Below the pieces are notes generated by a model. It was not told the origin of the DNA. It saw only the letters and a list, made by a program, of their open reading frames with translations, and did not search any database. DNA of 64,000 bases from Symsagittifera roscoffensis (lineage: Eukaryota > Xenacoelomorpha > Acoela > Convolutidae). How positions within the stretch are numbered: position 1 is the stretch's first letter; every line of letters starts with the position of its first letter. The stretch is from NCBI RefSeq assembly GCF_963678635.1, contig NC_087062.1, forward strand, positions 22,730,370 through 22,794,369. The letters are read 5' to 3'. Shown one piece after another: positions 12,041 to 23,254 of the stretch. The translations under genes were made by a program, and so were the position numbers.

Positions 12041-13490
12041 GATCTGCTTTTTTATAAAATCTCTAGCTTTTTACGCTTGCAAATCGTTGTCAAATCGGAA
12101 TAATTTTTTACAGATTACCAATTTATTTGCTGGCCAACAGATATAATGCGAGCATGCGGGCTATACTACAGTTTTTTTTACACTTGTGAACTTTAGTGAG
12201 CGTAGTGTTGACTAATCTTTTGTTCTCACCTAAATAGGAAATATTGGTGCCAATTTTGTGGCATCTTAACAGCTTTTTCATAGAATGTGCTTTGATATTC
12301 GAGTAGTAATAACTTAACACATTTGATGCAATTTCATCAAGTGAACTGAAAAAAGCTATTTGTATAAAATCAACATAACAATCATAAAAACCAGATTTCA
12401 GAAATGTTATATTTCAATATATCTGACAACTTTTTGAAATGCATAGTTAATACATAACATGGCTTAGCTTTTGAATATTTTTTACATGTAATGTTAGCGT
12501 GGATGCCTTCAGTTTGTTATATTCCAAATTATCACATGAAGCATTGCGTCCATTTGTCTTCGTTGCCATTTTGGCCGTGTTCAACGCAAGCGTTTGCTAG
12601 GCGCAGCTTCGCCTCTGTGTCGAAACTTGTTTTTATGTTTGTCGGTAATGGGCTCTGAATTTTTTAAAAATTCCTAATTGCTTAAGTTTTCAGCCTAAAC
12701 GGTTGCGGCTAACCTACCATTGACTTGCTTTCGATTATCTCGTATTGCGACATTTAAATATGATAGTAATTTTTAATTTGTGTGTTTACTAGTTCGTCTG
12801 GCATGTAAAACTTGAAAACTTTGAGTTTCAAATTCTTTGTGGTCAAAGTGTATTATGACAAAGATTTTTTCGACTGAATGGGCGCTCACCCAAGTGTTGT
12901 TGGCCTAATTGCCAAATTCAAGAATTTCGTTCAAATGTCTTTTTACAATTGGCAATTGTTTTGTTTGGTTTTTTCTCGAAATTGACTCTATTTGCGTCAA
13001 AAGTATAAAAACTATCGAAAATAACTAAAGTTGTTTTTGCTTATTGATTTACCAAGTTCTAGCTTATCCGCAGAATTTTTTTTCTTCGTTGAAATCTGTT
13101 CCAAAAAGATAGCTTACTGCACAAGGATTAAAAATACAAAAACTTTCATTTGGATATGATCGACCTATTCAAAAGAATGGCGAATCAGTTAAAATAAAGC
13201 TGCAAATTTAGAATAAAAAAAAAATTGCGCTAAAAATAAGTTTTTTTCCATAAAAGTATTGTGGTAGAACTTTTGTGGTAGACTAAGTCAATATGCGGGC
13301 ATGATTACATTCAGAAGTTCAAAAATGTAATTTGAAACGCGTTTGGTAGAAAAAATGAGGTCAAACTGTGGAATTTCTAAATCCTTCACGGTTTCTATCA
13401 TAGAAAACAAGGAGCTTCATCAACGGTTTTGTAAATAACATCACTGGGTTTTAGTATAATAATTTAAACTTTTTTCTTTGCCTTCATTGC
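12041..13490. other. Non-coding AT-rich stretch with a diverged repeat
   Basis: It contains the diverged relative of the 7201-7701 block (about 12323-12545), ending in GCGCAGCTTCGCCTC at about 12601, the same terminal phrase as in the SINE copies. No gene is visible. Confidence 0.4.
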
Positions 13491-13494
13491 TAGG

Positions 13495-14065
13495 GTTTCC
13501 AGATAGCAGGATTTTATTGTTCCGACTTTCGATACGAAAGTTACGGAATATTTGTGCTCGGGGTGGGTTTTTTTTTTCTTCAGACAAATTTCGACTTTTT
13601 AACTAGCCATTTTTGACGGAATTTTTTATATCATTCGAAAGGTATTGTTGTCCTGAGCTTAAACTTGAAAAGATATTTCACCTGTGATCATTTTTGGTAA
13701 AGTTATGAGGGTTTAAAGATTGCCATTTTGACCAATTTGGGACAATTAACGCGCGATATAATTAGCGCTATTAACGCGTAAGCGGAGATTTAATCCGTCT
13801 TATAAATCGTTCCAAATTGGTTAAACGAAGCGTATTTGCCATAATTGAATTGTTACAAGGAACGAAATCTATCTTTTTATTTTTTATGTGGTGTGTGGGG
13901 GGATGATTTTCTTTAAAAATTTCAAATTTAAAAAAAAAAACTTTCATTTTATTTTATTTCATATAACTTTTTTAAGTTATTACTGCTGCTCCAAAAACCT
14001 TAAAAGGCAGTCGGAACATTCAGGGCTTCGCCCAGATACGAGAAGTCTTGTTTATTTTGATCTTG
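13495..14065 (+). repeat. Dispersed repeat family with CGCGTTAA core, fullest copy
   Basis: About 560 bp. The left end is TTGTTCCGACTTTCGATACG, the core has GACAATTAACGCGCGATATA and GCGCTATTAACGCGTAAGCG, and the right end has CAGTCGGAACATTCAGGGCT. The reverse complement of nearly the whole unit occurs at 55835-56385. Both ends contain TGTTCCGACT in opposite orientation, a short terminal inverted repeat, so a MITE-like DNA element is the likely nature. Shorter decayed pieces lie at 14905-15120, 52915-53130, 53460-53695 and 63590-63830. Confidence 0.6.
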
Positions 14066-14904
14066 AAACTACATTAGGACAAAACAATCCCTACCTGGAC
14101 AGTAAAATTAGAGGGTACTTTGAATAAATTCGTGATTTAATTTTAATGCAAAAACATAGCATTATGGGAAAAACTTAAGTTAACATGCATCAATGCGCTC
14201 TTGGATTTTTTCTTAAGATCTTTATGCTAAATATTTATGTACATTTTTGATGCAAAAATGGAAACTTTGTGATGAGAGCCAAACCGTTCAAATACAGTTT
14301 TATGATTTTAATATCCAAACATTTTGAATCAATTTTTCATAGACAGTGGTTAGATATAGGTCCGCAAAACAATCACTGACAATTGTTTTGATTTAGATTT
14401 GGGGAAGCCAACAACTACTTGACAAGCCGTTTCTTGCGCTTGTAGTCTTCGCAAAAAATTGAATAAGAAAAAAAAACATTAAATAGTGTTTGAAATAAAA
14501 CTTCACGAACTACCTTATCATATGTAATATCTTGTTTGGAATGAAATCGTAATATCATGTTTGGAATGAAATCGTAATATCATGTGTGGAAAGAGTTCCC
14601 GTAACATGATTGATTTCTTCTTGCGATTATTTTCTCGACGCCAATATATTTGGATTTTGAATCACTTACAGCAAGCTCTAATATTATATTACATTTGGCT
14701 CCCTAAGATTTTTTGAGGAACCTTAAGTTAGGCGTAAAAACACCCTGAGCTATAGTTCCTTCGGGGGTGAGTCGGAGCAAAAAAAATTGAATTGTTTCAA
14801 GCAGAGCAGCCTGAGCTTAGTGTGTCTTATATCAAGGTGACAAATTTATGAGCTCACTACAACAAAAGATTCCAGATGTTATAATAAAATTCCCGTTTAA
14901 AATG

Positions 14905-15125
14905 GTTACTTAAAAGGTCGAAATTTGTCTGAAGGAAAAAAATCACTCCGAGTAGAAATATTCCATCCCTTCTTCAAAAATTGTAACAAAAACATTTTTG
15001 GCCGAATTTTCTATACTTGAGTTCGGCTGAATTGTCTGTGACTGAAGCTTGCCTGTGGATTTTGAAAAAGCGAAGCTTGTGTGGAGCAAAAAAAACGCCT
15101 CGCGCAGTAATATTCCGTCAATTTC
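14905..15125 (+). repeat. Decayed pieces of the CGCGTTAA-core repeat
   Basis: Two partial copies: GGTCGAAATTTGTCTGAAGG at about 14918, leading to a degraded CGAGTAGAAATATTCC, then CGCGCAGTAATATTCCGTCA and CGAAAGTCGAAACAA at 15098-15145. Both match the end segment of the 55835-56385 copy (CCGAGCACAAATATTCCG and the CGAAAGTCGG that follows). The 77-residue frame at 15017-15250 runs through this piece and is not a gene. Confidence 0.45.
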
Positions 15126-16003
15126 TTCGAAAGTCGAAACAACAAGAGGCTATATTTGCTTCATTAAAAAGCATTCATTGCTGCGTGTTACTTGTCAGTC
15201 AAAAATTTGTTAAAATGCGAGTAGCCAGAAAATACAGTTATGAGACGTAACCGCGTTTCAGATGATAAGAACTGATGTTGTGATAGTCATGGTTACTTAT
15301 CTAAAGATAGTACATGGTATCATATCTAATATATGAAGTTATCACATTTGACGATTCGTCTCAAACAAATATGTATGAGACAGTTACACTGATCTAATAA
15401 CTCAAATACACTGATTAAGTAAATATCGAACATCTATAGTTATCTGGCCTGCTCAAATTCTGACTATTTGAAATTGAGATAATCTTTTGCTGCGGGTAAA
15501 TCGAAGTTTTTCTCTTCAGACATGACTTCTTTTTTGACAAAAAAAAACAGCTCGTTTGCGTAAAATTACTTGTATTAAATCACTTGACATTAATAAATTG
15601 AAGAACGAATATTATCAGTTTTTCTTTAAATGGTTAATTCTGCCCACTGTTAAAAACGTGATATCGTGCAACTCAAATGTTCATTGCATAGATATCGGAT
15701 CTCTTTAAGTTTTCCCTGTTTTCGGGGGAGATTCGCTACTAGGTACAAAATTTACATATGCTTAACCGCTGAATTTGTTCATATAAGGGTGGCAATTCAT
15801 TACTAGGTTCCATAAGGGAGATTGTGGATGAAATTCTTAATTGAAACAATACAGTTCGTATGAAGGCAAAGCCCTAGATTTCGAAACAATAAAAATATTT
15901 TTTGGGAATGATAGAAATTGCATTAAATGAATTGCATTGAGTCAAAGAAGATTTAAAGCTTTCAGCGGTTTTTGATGAAAAATGCCGGTTACTCCTTCAG
16001 GGG

Positions 16004-16468
16004 GCGGATCTAAGATTTTCTCGAGGGGGAGGCAGATTTTCAATGACCTTTTTTTAGGTCGACCAAAATGGTTTTCCGAGCTCTCTTAAAACATCGAAAA
16101 AGACCATTTTAAGGCAATTTTCTTACGCACAGGCAAGTTTTTGAAAACAAAGACACTTTTTGGAAAGCTTAAACCAAAAAAGCGTTTTTCTTGAGTGTGA
16201 TCCCCCTCAAAGTTAATATATATTGGCGCCTAATGTGTCTTAAGATAATTTTTAGACCTTAGCAGTAGGGCCTAAATAATGTCTAAATACGGTCAAATAG
16301 TGCCTAAAAACTGCCTTTTTTGGCCTATTTAGTTCAAAAACTTGCTGTGGCGTAAAAAAGTTTGCTTTAATACGATGTTTTAAGAGAGCTCGGAAGATCA
16401 TTTTGGTCGTCGACCTTAAAAAAAGGTCACTTGAAAATCCGCCTCTCCCTCGAGAAAATCCTAGATTC
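16004..16468. mobile_element. MITE with about 95-bp terminal inverted repeats
   Basis: The left arm (about 16004-16096) is the inverted copy of the right arm (about 16373-16468). The paired landmarks are GATTTTCTCGAGGG, GACCTTTTTTTA, GGTCGACC, CCGAGCTCTCTTAAAACATC. The loop of about 275 bp has no coding content. Related CTCGGAAAATCAATTT / CGACCTAAAAA phrases at 32960-33000 and 44508-44590 look like fragments of the same or a related family. Confidence 0.7.
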
Positions 16469-16799
16469 GCGTAGTGCCAAGTATTGCATTAAAATCTGCC
16501 CTCTTTTGACAATTATTTACAAGGCTATTTGAAATTTTTATTGGGGTTTTATTGGAAAAGTGAAAAATTTAATCAGACATCAGAATTGTTTAAGTTAGTG
16601 CAACAGCCCGGGTTCAACCCTATCCATTATCCTATTAATACACCTCTTTTAAAATGTAGTGCTCAGAATTTTAGGATATAAGTCTGAGACTTATGTACCC
16701 GTATAAGGGGTATATGCAAACACTATATGCGGGCACTATCTGCGCTTAACGGGTATATACTAACGTGGGATCTTGTTAACAATACCCCCTTTCGCAATA

Positions 16800-16915
16800 G
16801 GGGGGAGATTCGTTACAAGGTACCAAATTCGCATATGCTTAACTGTTCAATTCTTTCTTTATAGGGGGTGGGGGGAGATTCGTTACAAAGTACCATGGGG
16901 GGGGGGGGAATAGTT
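16800..16915. repeat. G-rich tandem motif (GGGGGGAGATTCGTTACAA)
   Basis: GGGGGAGATTCGTTACAAGG, followed by TACCA, occurs at about 16801 and 16874, with a longer relative near 15723 (GGGGGAGATTCGCTACTAGG) that shares a following CATATGCTTAAC. A run of about 13 G follows the 16874 copy. This is low-complexity repeat material just upstream of GAMT. Confidence 0.45.
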
Positions 16916-17121
16916 AACAAGATCCCAAACATGCTAGAGTGTGCATGCCTAACATCCGGAAAAAAGCTCGGATCTTCGTCGCAATTTATCTTTCCAAAGT
17001 TCATGTAAATTGACGGTTAAAAACAAACTTTCTTGAGATTAAAACGATGGCACCGTTTCTGCTATTCAATTTTACATCTGATTAGCATTGTTTCTTAATG
17101 ATTTCGTAACTTAGCCGCAAA

Positions 17122-17286
17122 ATGGAATCTGGCTACCAAAAACTACCCGAAGAGTCAATGCGGACAGAGTGGAATGAGAAGAAGATAGAGGCCAACTCAG
17201 ACTACCTGCATGTAGAGGGACACCCAGTCATGGAGAAGTGGGAGACACCATATATGGACAGACTAGCCCAGATTGCATGCAGGCAG
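17122..17286 (+). CDS. GAMT: Guanidinoacetate N-methyltransferase, exon 1
   Basis: GAMT transfers a methyl group from S-adenosylmethionine to guanidinoacetate, making creatine in the cytosol. Exon 1 supplies 55 residues from ATG 17122 (context CCGCAAAATGG). It contains the GAMT signature HPVMEKWETPYMDRLAQIA, whose Glu region contacts the substrate in the mammalian enzyme. Alignment with the family runs without gap from ...QIACRQ into exon 2 GGVVLEVG, placing the exon end at the CAG codon 17284-17286. The next bases are GCACAG, so the donor would be GC or non-canonical. The frame stays open to 17334, and a GT at 17321 is an alternative donor that would insert about 11 non-conserved residues. 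Confidence 0.9.
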
Positions 17287-17326
17287 GCACAGTCATTATT
17301 CAAACACCAGGGGAATCATAGTATTT

Positions 17327-18284
17327 GGTGCTAGGGATTTTAGCAGATCGGTTTTTTTAGCAGACCGGTTTTTTAGACTCAAAACAATCATAAAGTGTGA
17401 TAGCTAAGTTCAAACGCGGCATTAGCGATTAGCCACCGCTTGCTCTGCTGCGCTTCAATTCAAGGGTCTTTTTACTTATTCCGCCCAAACTTCTCAATTT
17501 TGCGATTTTTGAATTATTAAATGTAAAAATGATGAGAACAACATACTGATAGCACTGGTTTATTTGGTTAATACAAATGCGATCACTTTATTCGTAAGCC
17601 GACTTCTAACAAGACCGAATTTTGGGCAGATACGAAGGTGGTCGTTTTTTCCCTGGGGCTGTTTTCTGTGTTTTTTTTCTAATCTGGGTAAAACTCTGGA
17701 GCGTATTTGAAATAATTTTGAGTAGTTTACTCAACATTCTTCGTTTTGGGACAAATCGGTTTATTTATATTTTGATTTGAAAATTGTGATTAAAACATTT
17801 TGTGATGATGCTGAAATTGGGGAAGCTTGGCCCCAGACTGAGCTTTTTTTGAGGCAGGCAGAGCATTAAGCAGAATGGGTCTAAGAGCAAAAAAAAACAG
17901 AAAAATATTAACTTTTACTGATTAATACGGGCAAGTTGATAAAAAAAAACAATTATCAGAATCGTCAATAATACCAAGAAATAAATAAATTATTTATGAA
18001 TTGAATAATTTCGTCAAGTTTTTTTTTCATTGATTTTTAAAATCTCGATTAAATTATTTAAGTTATGTATAAAACTTAAGTTTTTTGGTAGTATTGACTA
18101 TTACTATATTTAATTTACTGATCAGCTTATAAAAGTTAATATTTTTTCGTTTTTCTGCTATTGGACCCATTCTGCTCTTTTGAGTCTGTCAATCAATCAT
18201 CCATCACTTTATTACGTTGGTCTGCTAAAAGACTCATTTTAAACTTTTTATGCTAAAAGATTGGTCTGCTAAACGATCGGTCCC
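17327..18284. mobile_element. Non-autonomous Mutator-like element in GAMT intron 1
   Basis: The left end, GGTGCTAGGGATTTTAGCAG at 17327, and right end, GGTCTGCTAAACGATCGGTC at about 18263, match the ends of the element at 49000-50575. The termini form a short inverted repeat sharing TTTAGCAGACC, with extra subterminal copies of the phrase. The interior of about 900 bp differs from the 49-kb copy and shows no transposase. I see no clear target duplication. It begins about 40 bp after the inferred end of exon 1 and makes up most of the 1.37-kb intron. Confidence 0.65.
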
Positions 18285-18658
18285 CCGAATCTATAGCCCC
18301 TTTTGCAAAAGGGAGGAGATAGTAGAAGAGATACCGATTTTTTCATAGTGCATAAATATAACTACAATAATTCAGACTAAGAGAAATAAAAGTACAAATA
18401 AATTAAGTATACGATAACCTGGACATGCAATTGCACGTAGAAAATGACCAGAAAACGATGTTTGAAGCCGATAACATGGAACCACACTTTTTTTTATCAA
18501 TTAGTGTTTAGTTTTGATGGAATTTACATACATTTGAGCAGAAAAAAAAGTTTTTTTTTGGTTTCATTGTGCAGAGCGGTTCAATTTAAAGCGGATTTAG
18601 AGAAATTATACAAGGTCTTGAATGAATTCTGACTATCTCTGCGTGTCTTTGTGGGAAT

Positions 18659-18760
18659 GGGGGCGTGGTTCTTGAGGTGGGACTGGGCATGGCCATCAGT
18701 GCCACTGCAATCCAGAGATGCAAACCAGACAAACATCTCATCATTGAGCTAAACGAGAAG
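18659..18760 (+). CDS. GAMT: Guanidinoacetate N-methyltransferase, exon 2 (non-canonical 3' splice site)
   Basis: These 34 codons hold the SAM-binding motif I, GGVVLEVGLGMAISA, and the acidic motif II end LIIELNEK. The exon ends in AAG before a canonical donor, GTGAGC at 18761. The start is set by family alignment (GGVV...). In this frame there is a stop codon at 18623-18625, and no AG dinucleotide occurs between 18626 and 18661, so a standard acceptor is impossible here. The sequence before the exon is pyrimidine-rich enough (CTATCTCTGCGTGTCTTTGT) but ends in GTGGGAAT. Either the intron is non-canonical or the assembly has a base error here. Everything else about the gene looks intact. Confidence 0.85.
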
Positions 18761-19394
18761 GTGAGCGAGCTACTTCTTTTGAAACGTGTCCTGTCTGTCA
18801 TATTTTTGAGGAAGATCGGTTGGTGTTAAAAAATTCAACATAAATAAAAAAAAACATAAGTAAGTTTCAGAGCTCAAATTTTTTCATGGCAACAGTTCTG
18901 TTTTCGGCTTAACGGGAAAAGACCCTGTGTTGGCCTAGTTTCTGCTCGGTAAATGATTGCCAAAGCCCTTTAAAGCTGCTTATGGAAATCATCAGAGTAA
19001 AATGTTTGAAGTTTTTGTAATAGTAGTTTTTTTTATTTACTAACAAGTTTCACAATACTTCAAATTGCTAACACTGTTAATGGATACTGTCAGGGTACTT
19101 TCAGGTGTTGCAAGTCTTGCCTCCAATGACAACTGCTCAATTTTTTGAAATTCCGATATACGCCGTTTCTTATGACTTTTCAAAACTTTCCAGAAAAAAA
19201 ATAGATTAAAAAGTTTCACTAAATTTGAAATACTAACCCTGTAAATGGATTCTGTCAAGGTGCTCATAGGGGTTGCACAAATTTGGCCTCTAAATGTGGC
19301 CTCAGTCTTTTTTCTATTCACTATTTTGTTATACGTTTTTATTTTTCAAGTTGAACTTGCTTTTTAATGAACATATTAACAAGATCCAGGTTTT

Positions 19395-19485
19395 CTGTTT
19401 TTTGTTTGGTCTAGAGATAATGTGTGGTTGCCTTTGCACCAAAAGGTCCCGGGTTCGAGTTTCGACTGGATCTGATTTTTCTAAA
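19395..19485 (+). repeat. tRNA-like fragment (possible SINE head)
   Basis: An A-box-like TTGGTCTAGAGATAATG and, about 43 bases on, a B-box-like CCCGGGTTCGAGTTTCGAC give the outline of a tRNA gene. The acceptor stem does not pair and the arms are imperfect. It is a decayed tRNA or the head of a SINE, not a working tRNA gene. Confidence 0.35.
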
Positions 19486-19964
19486 CATTATTTATGAAAT
19501 GGATTTTTTCCTCCAGGAAAATTAAGTTTGTTTTTCTGTTTTTGAAGAGGGAAGGTTTTTTAAAAAGGGAAAAATAATATGTTCAATTTAATTAGAAAAT
19601 TTGTATTGCGAGGAAGTCAGAATCTTTAAAAGTTTACCCTGCTACGAGCAGTAACGTATAATTTGCGTCCAGTAAGGATTCAATGGGATTTTTACCCTTA
19701 CGATAAGCAAGGGTATTGCAATAGGGCTTAAGGCTTTTTTTTTCATGTTAATAACTTTGTTCACATGACTTTTTTCATCTGTATTCATTTCCTGGAAGAT
19801 TTTTTTAGCAACTAATTTAGCACTACAGATAAATTTTTTGCATGTTGGCTTTTTAAATATCTGTTTTGTTCGAAGTTTTCTTATGTTGAACGTAATTTTA
19901 CCAACTCGTTTTGTTAAATTTTTTATTTTTGTTTTATTGTCTTTTACTGTTTTGGCTTGATAGG

Positions 19965-20345
19965 TTTCGGCCTATGTTATGTCGATTTAGTGGCCTAATA
20001 TCGCGTCGTTTGACAGGCGAAAAAATTTTTTAAGTGAGTGTTTTGAAGTCAAGGAGGTTTTAATAATTTTTGCTTTTTTTTCACGGCCTAATAAGTTTCG
20101 GCCTATATTATATTGGGTTGATTGCCTCACATAGCATTGTTCGACGGTCGAAAAAGTTTGTGTGTGTGTGTGTGTGTGTTGAGGATGAGGGGAACTGAAT
20201 AACAATTTTATTAGGATGAAGTTTTCGATTTTTTGGGTGTTTAGTTTTTTTCTAATTTTTCGGCCTCATGTTGTTTATTCGACGAGCCAATAAAGTTTTT
20301 GCTTGTGTGTATGTGTGTGTGTGTGTTTTGAGGATGAGGAGGGCT
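19965..20345. repeat. Imperfect tandem repeat with TG microsatellites
   Basis: Three related units begin with TTCGGCCTATGTTATGTCGA (19967), TTCGGCCTATATTATATTGG (about 20097) and TTCGGCCTCATGTTG (about 20259). Each is followed by a TTCGAC/CGAC...CGAAAAAGTTT-type phrase. TG runs of about 20 bp occur at about 20158-20180 and 20303-20326, each followed by TTGAGGATGAGG. Confidence 0.55.
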
Positions 20346-20687
20346 TGATAATTTCGTATAAATTTTGTTGATTTTTTTCGACTTAAAGGGTTTCTGCTAC
20401 GGTTTTTTTGGCTTTGCTACCGCTTGGTAATTTTTTTCTTGCGCTAAGTTTAAATTCTCTTGTCTTGACATGTTTGTTTCAAAACTAGCGCTTTTCATTT
20501 TAATAGATCTAGTTTTTTGACGTTTTTGTGTTTTTTTGACTTCGAGGCTTTCATGTTTTGTAGCGAAATTGGTGCGAAGCTCAGCTTCGCCTGTGCTAAT
20601 GTTGCTTCATCTTGAAATAGTTTTCTGAGCGATCAGTGATTCTTCGCTCTCAGATATAGCCCGCTTACTTTTCGAGTAATGCAGACA

Positions 20688-21060
20688 GACTATTATATTA
20701 TAAATAGAACTTAAGCATCAAGGTATCATAGATCTGTAGCGTAGAGGTAGGGAAGGCAACAAAATAAGAGGGTTCGAACCTGGGCAGGTTCGAATGTTCT
20801 TAATGAACTTTTTCCTATACTAGTTAAAATGCGTCCGCTCGATAAATTGAGGCATGCTAGTTGGCATTTTTTTGTTTCTAAATGACTGGTACTGATAAAG
20901 CGTCATCATTGGCTTGCGTCACTTAGCAGTTATGTAGGCTCATAGTGGGCGTTTGTCACTTAAGAAATTTTGTAGACTCAAAGTTTTCTCATTCAGTTTT
21001 TCCCAGTAGCGTTATCGGTCTTATTTTTGCTTGTCTATGCGATGTGCAGCTTCGCCTCGG
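20688..21060 (+). repeat. tRNA-derived SINE, copy 2
   Basis: Homologous over its whole length to 6850-7212. A-box-like TGTAGCGTAGAGGTAGGG is at about 20736 and B-box GGTTCGAACC at about 20771. The shared body follows, ending in GTGCAGCTTCGCCTC at about 21043-21057. It lies about 200 bp before the left terminal repeat of the Maverick-like element. Confidence 0.6.
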
Positions 21061-21261
21061 TAATAAAATTACTTGTTTTAACTAAAGCGACAGTTTACTC
21101 AACCGGCAAAACATGCACCGAAATTATTTCAGTCGAGTAAAAGTTCCCGACATTCCTTTTGTTTTTTTTTCGCAGAATTTTTAATCGACTGAAATAAATC
21201 CGGCTCTTATTTTGTCGATTTAGTGAATTTTTTTTGCACTGTTTTAAAGATCAAAAAAGAT

Positions 21262-21389
21262 GTGACCCCCATGTTTTATGATAGGTAATAGAACATCCGA
21301 TCACCCAGCTACGTATTAACATTGGGTATAGAGTCAGCAATTTTTTTCCCCATCTTAATACATTGTAAAGGTTTCATGGTTTGTGTGAT
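21262..21389 (+). repeat. Left terminal inverted repeat of the Maverick-like element
   Basis: It reads GTGACCCCCATGTTTTATGA, through AACATCCGATCACCCAGCTA and GTATTAACATTG, to TTTCATGGTTTGTGTGAT. This is the inverse of 31127-31252 with scattered differences (roughly 80 percent identical by eye). Outside and inside these limits the two sides stop matching. Confidence 0.75.
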
Positions 21390-22540
21390 TCATTCAACCA
21401 ATCAGAATTGACCAAAATTAAAACTGATTTATTATTTGGTATCTTTCCTTATTTGAAAAATATCAATTAAAAACATTTAATTTTCCTCGAGTTACTTTTC
21501 AAGAAAAAAGAAGATATTCCCTGTGATTTGCTTATTGATGAAATAGATATATATTCTTACTTTTTTCACAATTTTTTGGACGTTTATGCTGTCCAAAATA
21601 GAGTTCTCCGACTAAGTAGAAGCCTATTTAGAGAAACTTACTCAATCAAAGAGTATACTTTTTAACCTAGTATTCAGTATCCAAGCTATAAGCTTACTGC
21701 TGAGTTACACCTGACTAGAAAAGAACGTTTTCTTAGAAAGTTTGAAAGCAATCAAAAATTCGATAGAGGCCAGACCAGCTTTGCAAAGTTCTTCAGCTGC
21801 TTCACAGCTCTTTGATTTTTAAATAATTTGGTTGTTGTCTTGCGTTTTGTAATTTAATTTTTTTTCGCATTTTGTATTTTTATTTTAATGAGATAGAAAC
21901 AAAGAGGTAAGGTGAAAGTTCATCAAAAAATCGTTAAAAAAACTTTTCAAGCGAATTGAGAATCAAACTAATTTTGCAATTGGCAAATAATTTTACATTT
22001 TTTTGCACATGTTAAAAACTCTACGATTATTTTTGCACCTTGCAAAGTTTTTCACATTGTTTGTAGCACATGTTTCAAAAAATCAAAAAAAAATACGCAT
22101 CAAAAATTAAAAAAAAAATGTACAAAGTTTTCTTGCACTGCTAAGAAATAAATTTTATGAGTTTCTTGGTTCAAAATTTGATCATTAAAATTCCATTTTG
22201 TACATGTATGTTGATCAAAAACTTCAGACAAACAATTTATTAAGATAGGGAATATCATTCAGAGTTATCAAAAATGAAATTTTTTTAGCAATCATTTAAG
22301 AAGTTTTTTACAATAAAATTTTGCTTTATTCGCATATGCATAAAAAAATAGGTTAGGTTTTTTCATATGTTTTTTAAAACCACGAAAAAACTTGCATCTT
22401 TTACCAAATTTTCATAAAATTTTCGCACAAATGTTAAAAAAGTCAGAACAACTTTTGCATCTCGTAAAAAAAACTTACCCAATTATTTGCAAACTTGCTG
22501 AAAAAATCTAATCAAAACTTGCAGCTTGCTAAAAAAAACT
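21390..22540. other. AT-rich left arm of the element, no recognised gene
   Basis: Extremely AT-rich, with many short direct repeats of the type TTTTGCACATGTTAAAAAC, AAAACTTGCA and TTGCACCTTGCAAAG between about 21990 and 22530. No conserved frame is visible. The subterminal position is where a polymerase gene might have been lost. Confidence 0.4.
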
Positions 22541-22546
22541 TAAAAA

Positions 22547-23152
22547 TTACATAAATATATTTGTTGATAAAAAACTTTCAATTTGAAATAAATTAAATAT
22601 TGACAATATTTCTATAAACAAATTTTGAATTATTAATAGAAAAATTGACACGATCACTATTTTCAGAACCATAACCATCAATGAAGCAATCAACAATTTT
22701 AAACAAATCGGACTCATACTTTGAGTTTTGAACTTTGCGAATCCTTTCCAAAAAAGCTGATCCAAGAGTCTGGGTAGACGCAAGCTTCTGGGCAGAGTTG
22801 AGATGATGTCTTTTGATTTTTTTTGCAGCAGGTGTTTCTTTGCAACACTGGGTAATTTTTTCGGTATTCTACATTAAAAGATGTGTTCGACTGGACGATT
22901 CAATTGATTGAATTTTTCGCCTGATAAAATAATATTGGAATAAAATCTTTATGTGTATAAAGTATAAATACAGTCAAGAATTGTGTTAGTGAAATGATAT
23001 TTATCAAATTTTTGTAAAATTTGTTCGAGCGATGATCCGATTAATAATAGGTGAAACTTGTATTTTTCCACTGGGCAGAATGTTGAATGGTTAGATACAC
23101 AGTAGTCTTGAGTGACTTTGGGATATGCTTGACACATAGCAGATGCCATCAC
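22547..23152 (-). pseudogene. Unrecognised minus-strand coding remnant within the element
   Basis: Two minus-strand frames (22949-23152 and 22547-22783, with an intermediate frame over about 22640-22860) have composition less biased than the flanks. They encode stretches such as KKIKRHHLNSAQKLAST and RIRKVQNSKYESDLFKIVD. Stops and frame changes interrupt them. I do not recognise the family. It would be the only leftward gene of the element, so it could also be an unrelated insertion. Confidence 0.3.
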
Positions 23153-23254
23153 CGATTATATGTTGAAAAAGATTTTATCTATATTGAATTGATTATATAG
23201 TAGCTCTAGCGCCTACGCATTTCCATATTTGGATCATCGCGTATTCACTATTCC

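Noticed and set aside
16600-16640. GGGTTCAACCC resembling a tRNA B box
   Set aside because: No A box or foldable tRNA upstream at the right distance.
17287-17334. Extension of GAMT exon 1 to the stop at 17332-17334
   Set aside because: It runs into the transposon end and breaks the gap-free match to GAMT proteins; kept only as an alternative donor at 17321.
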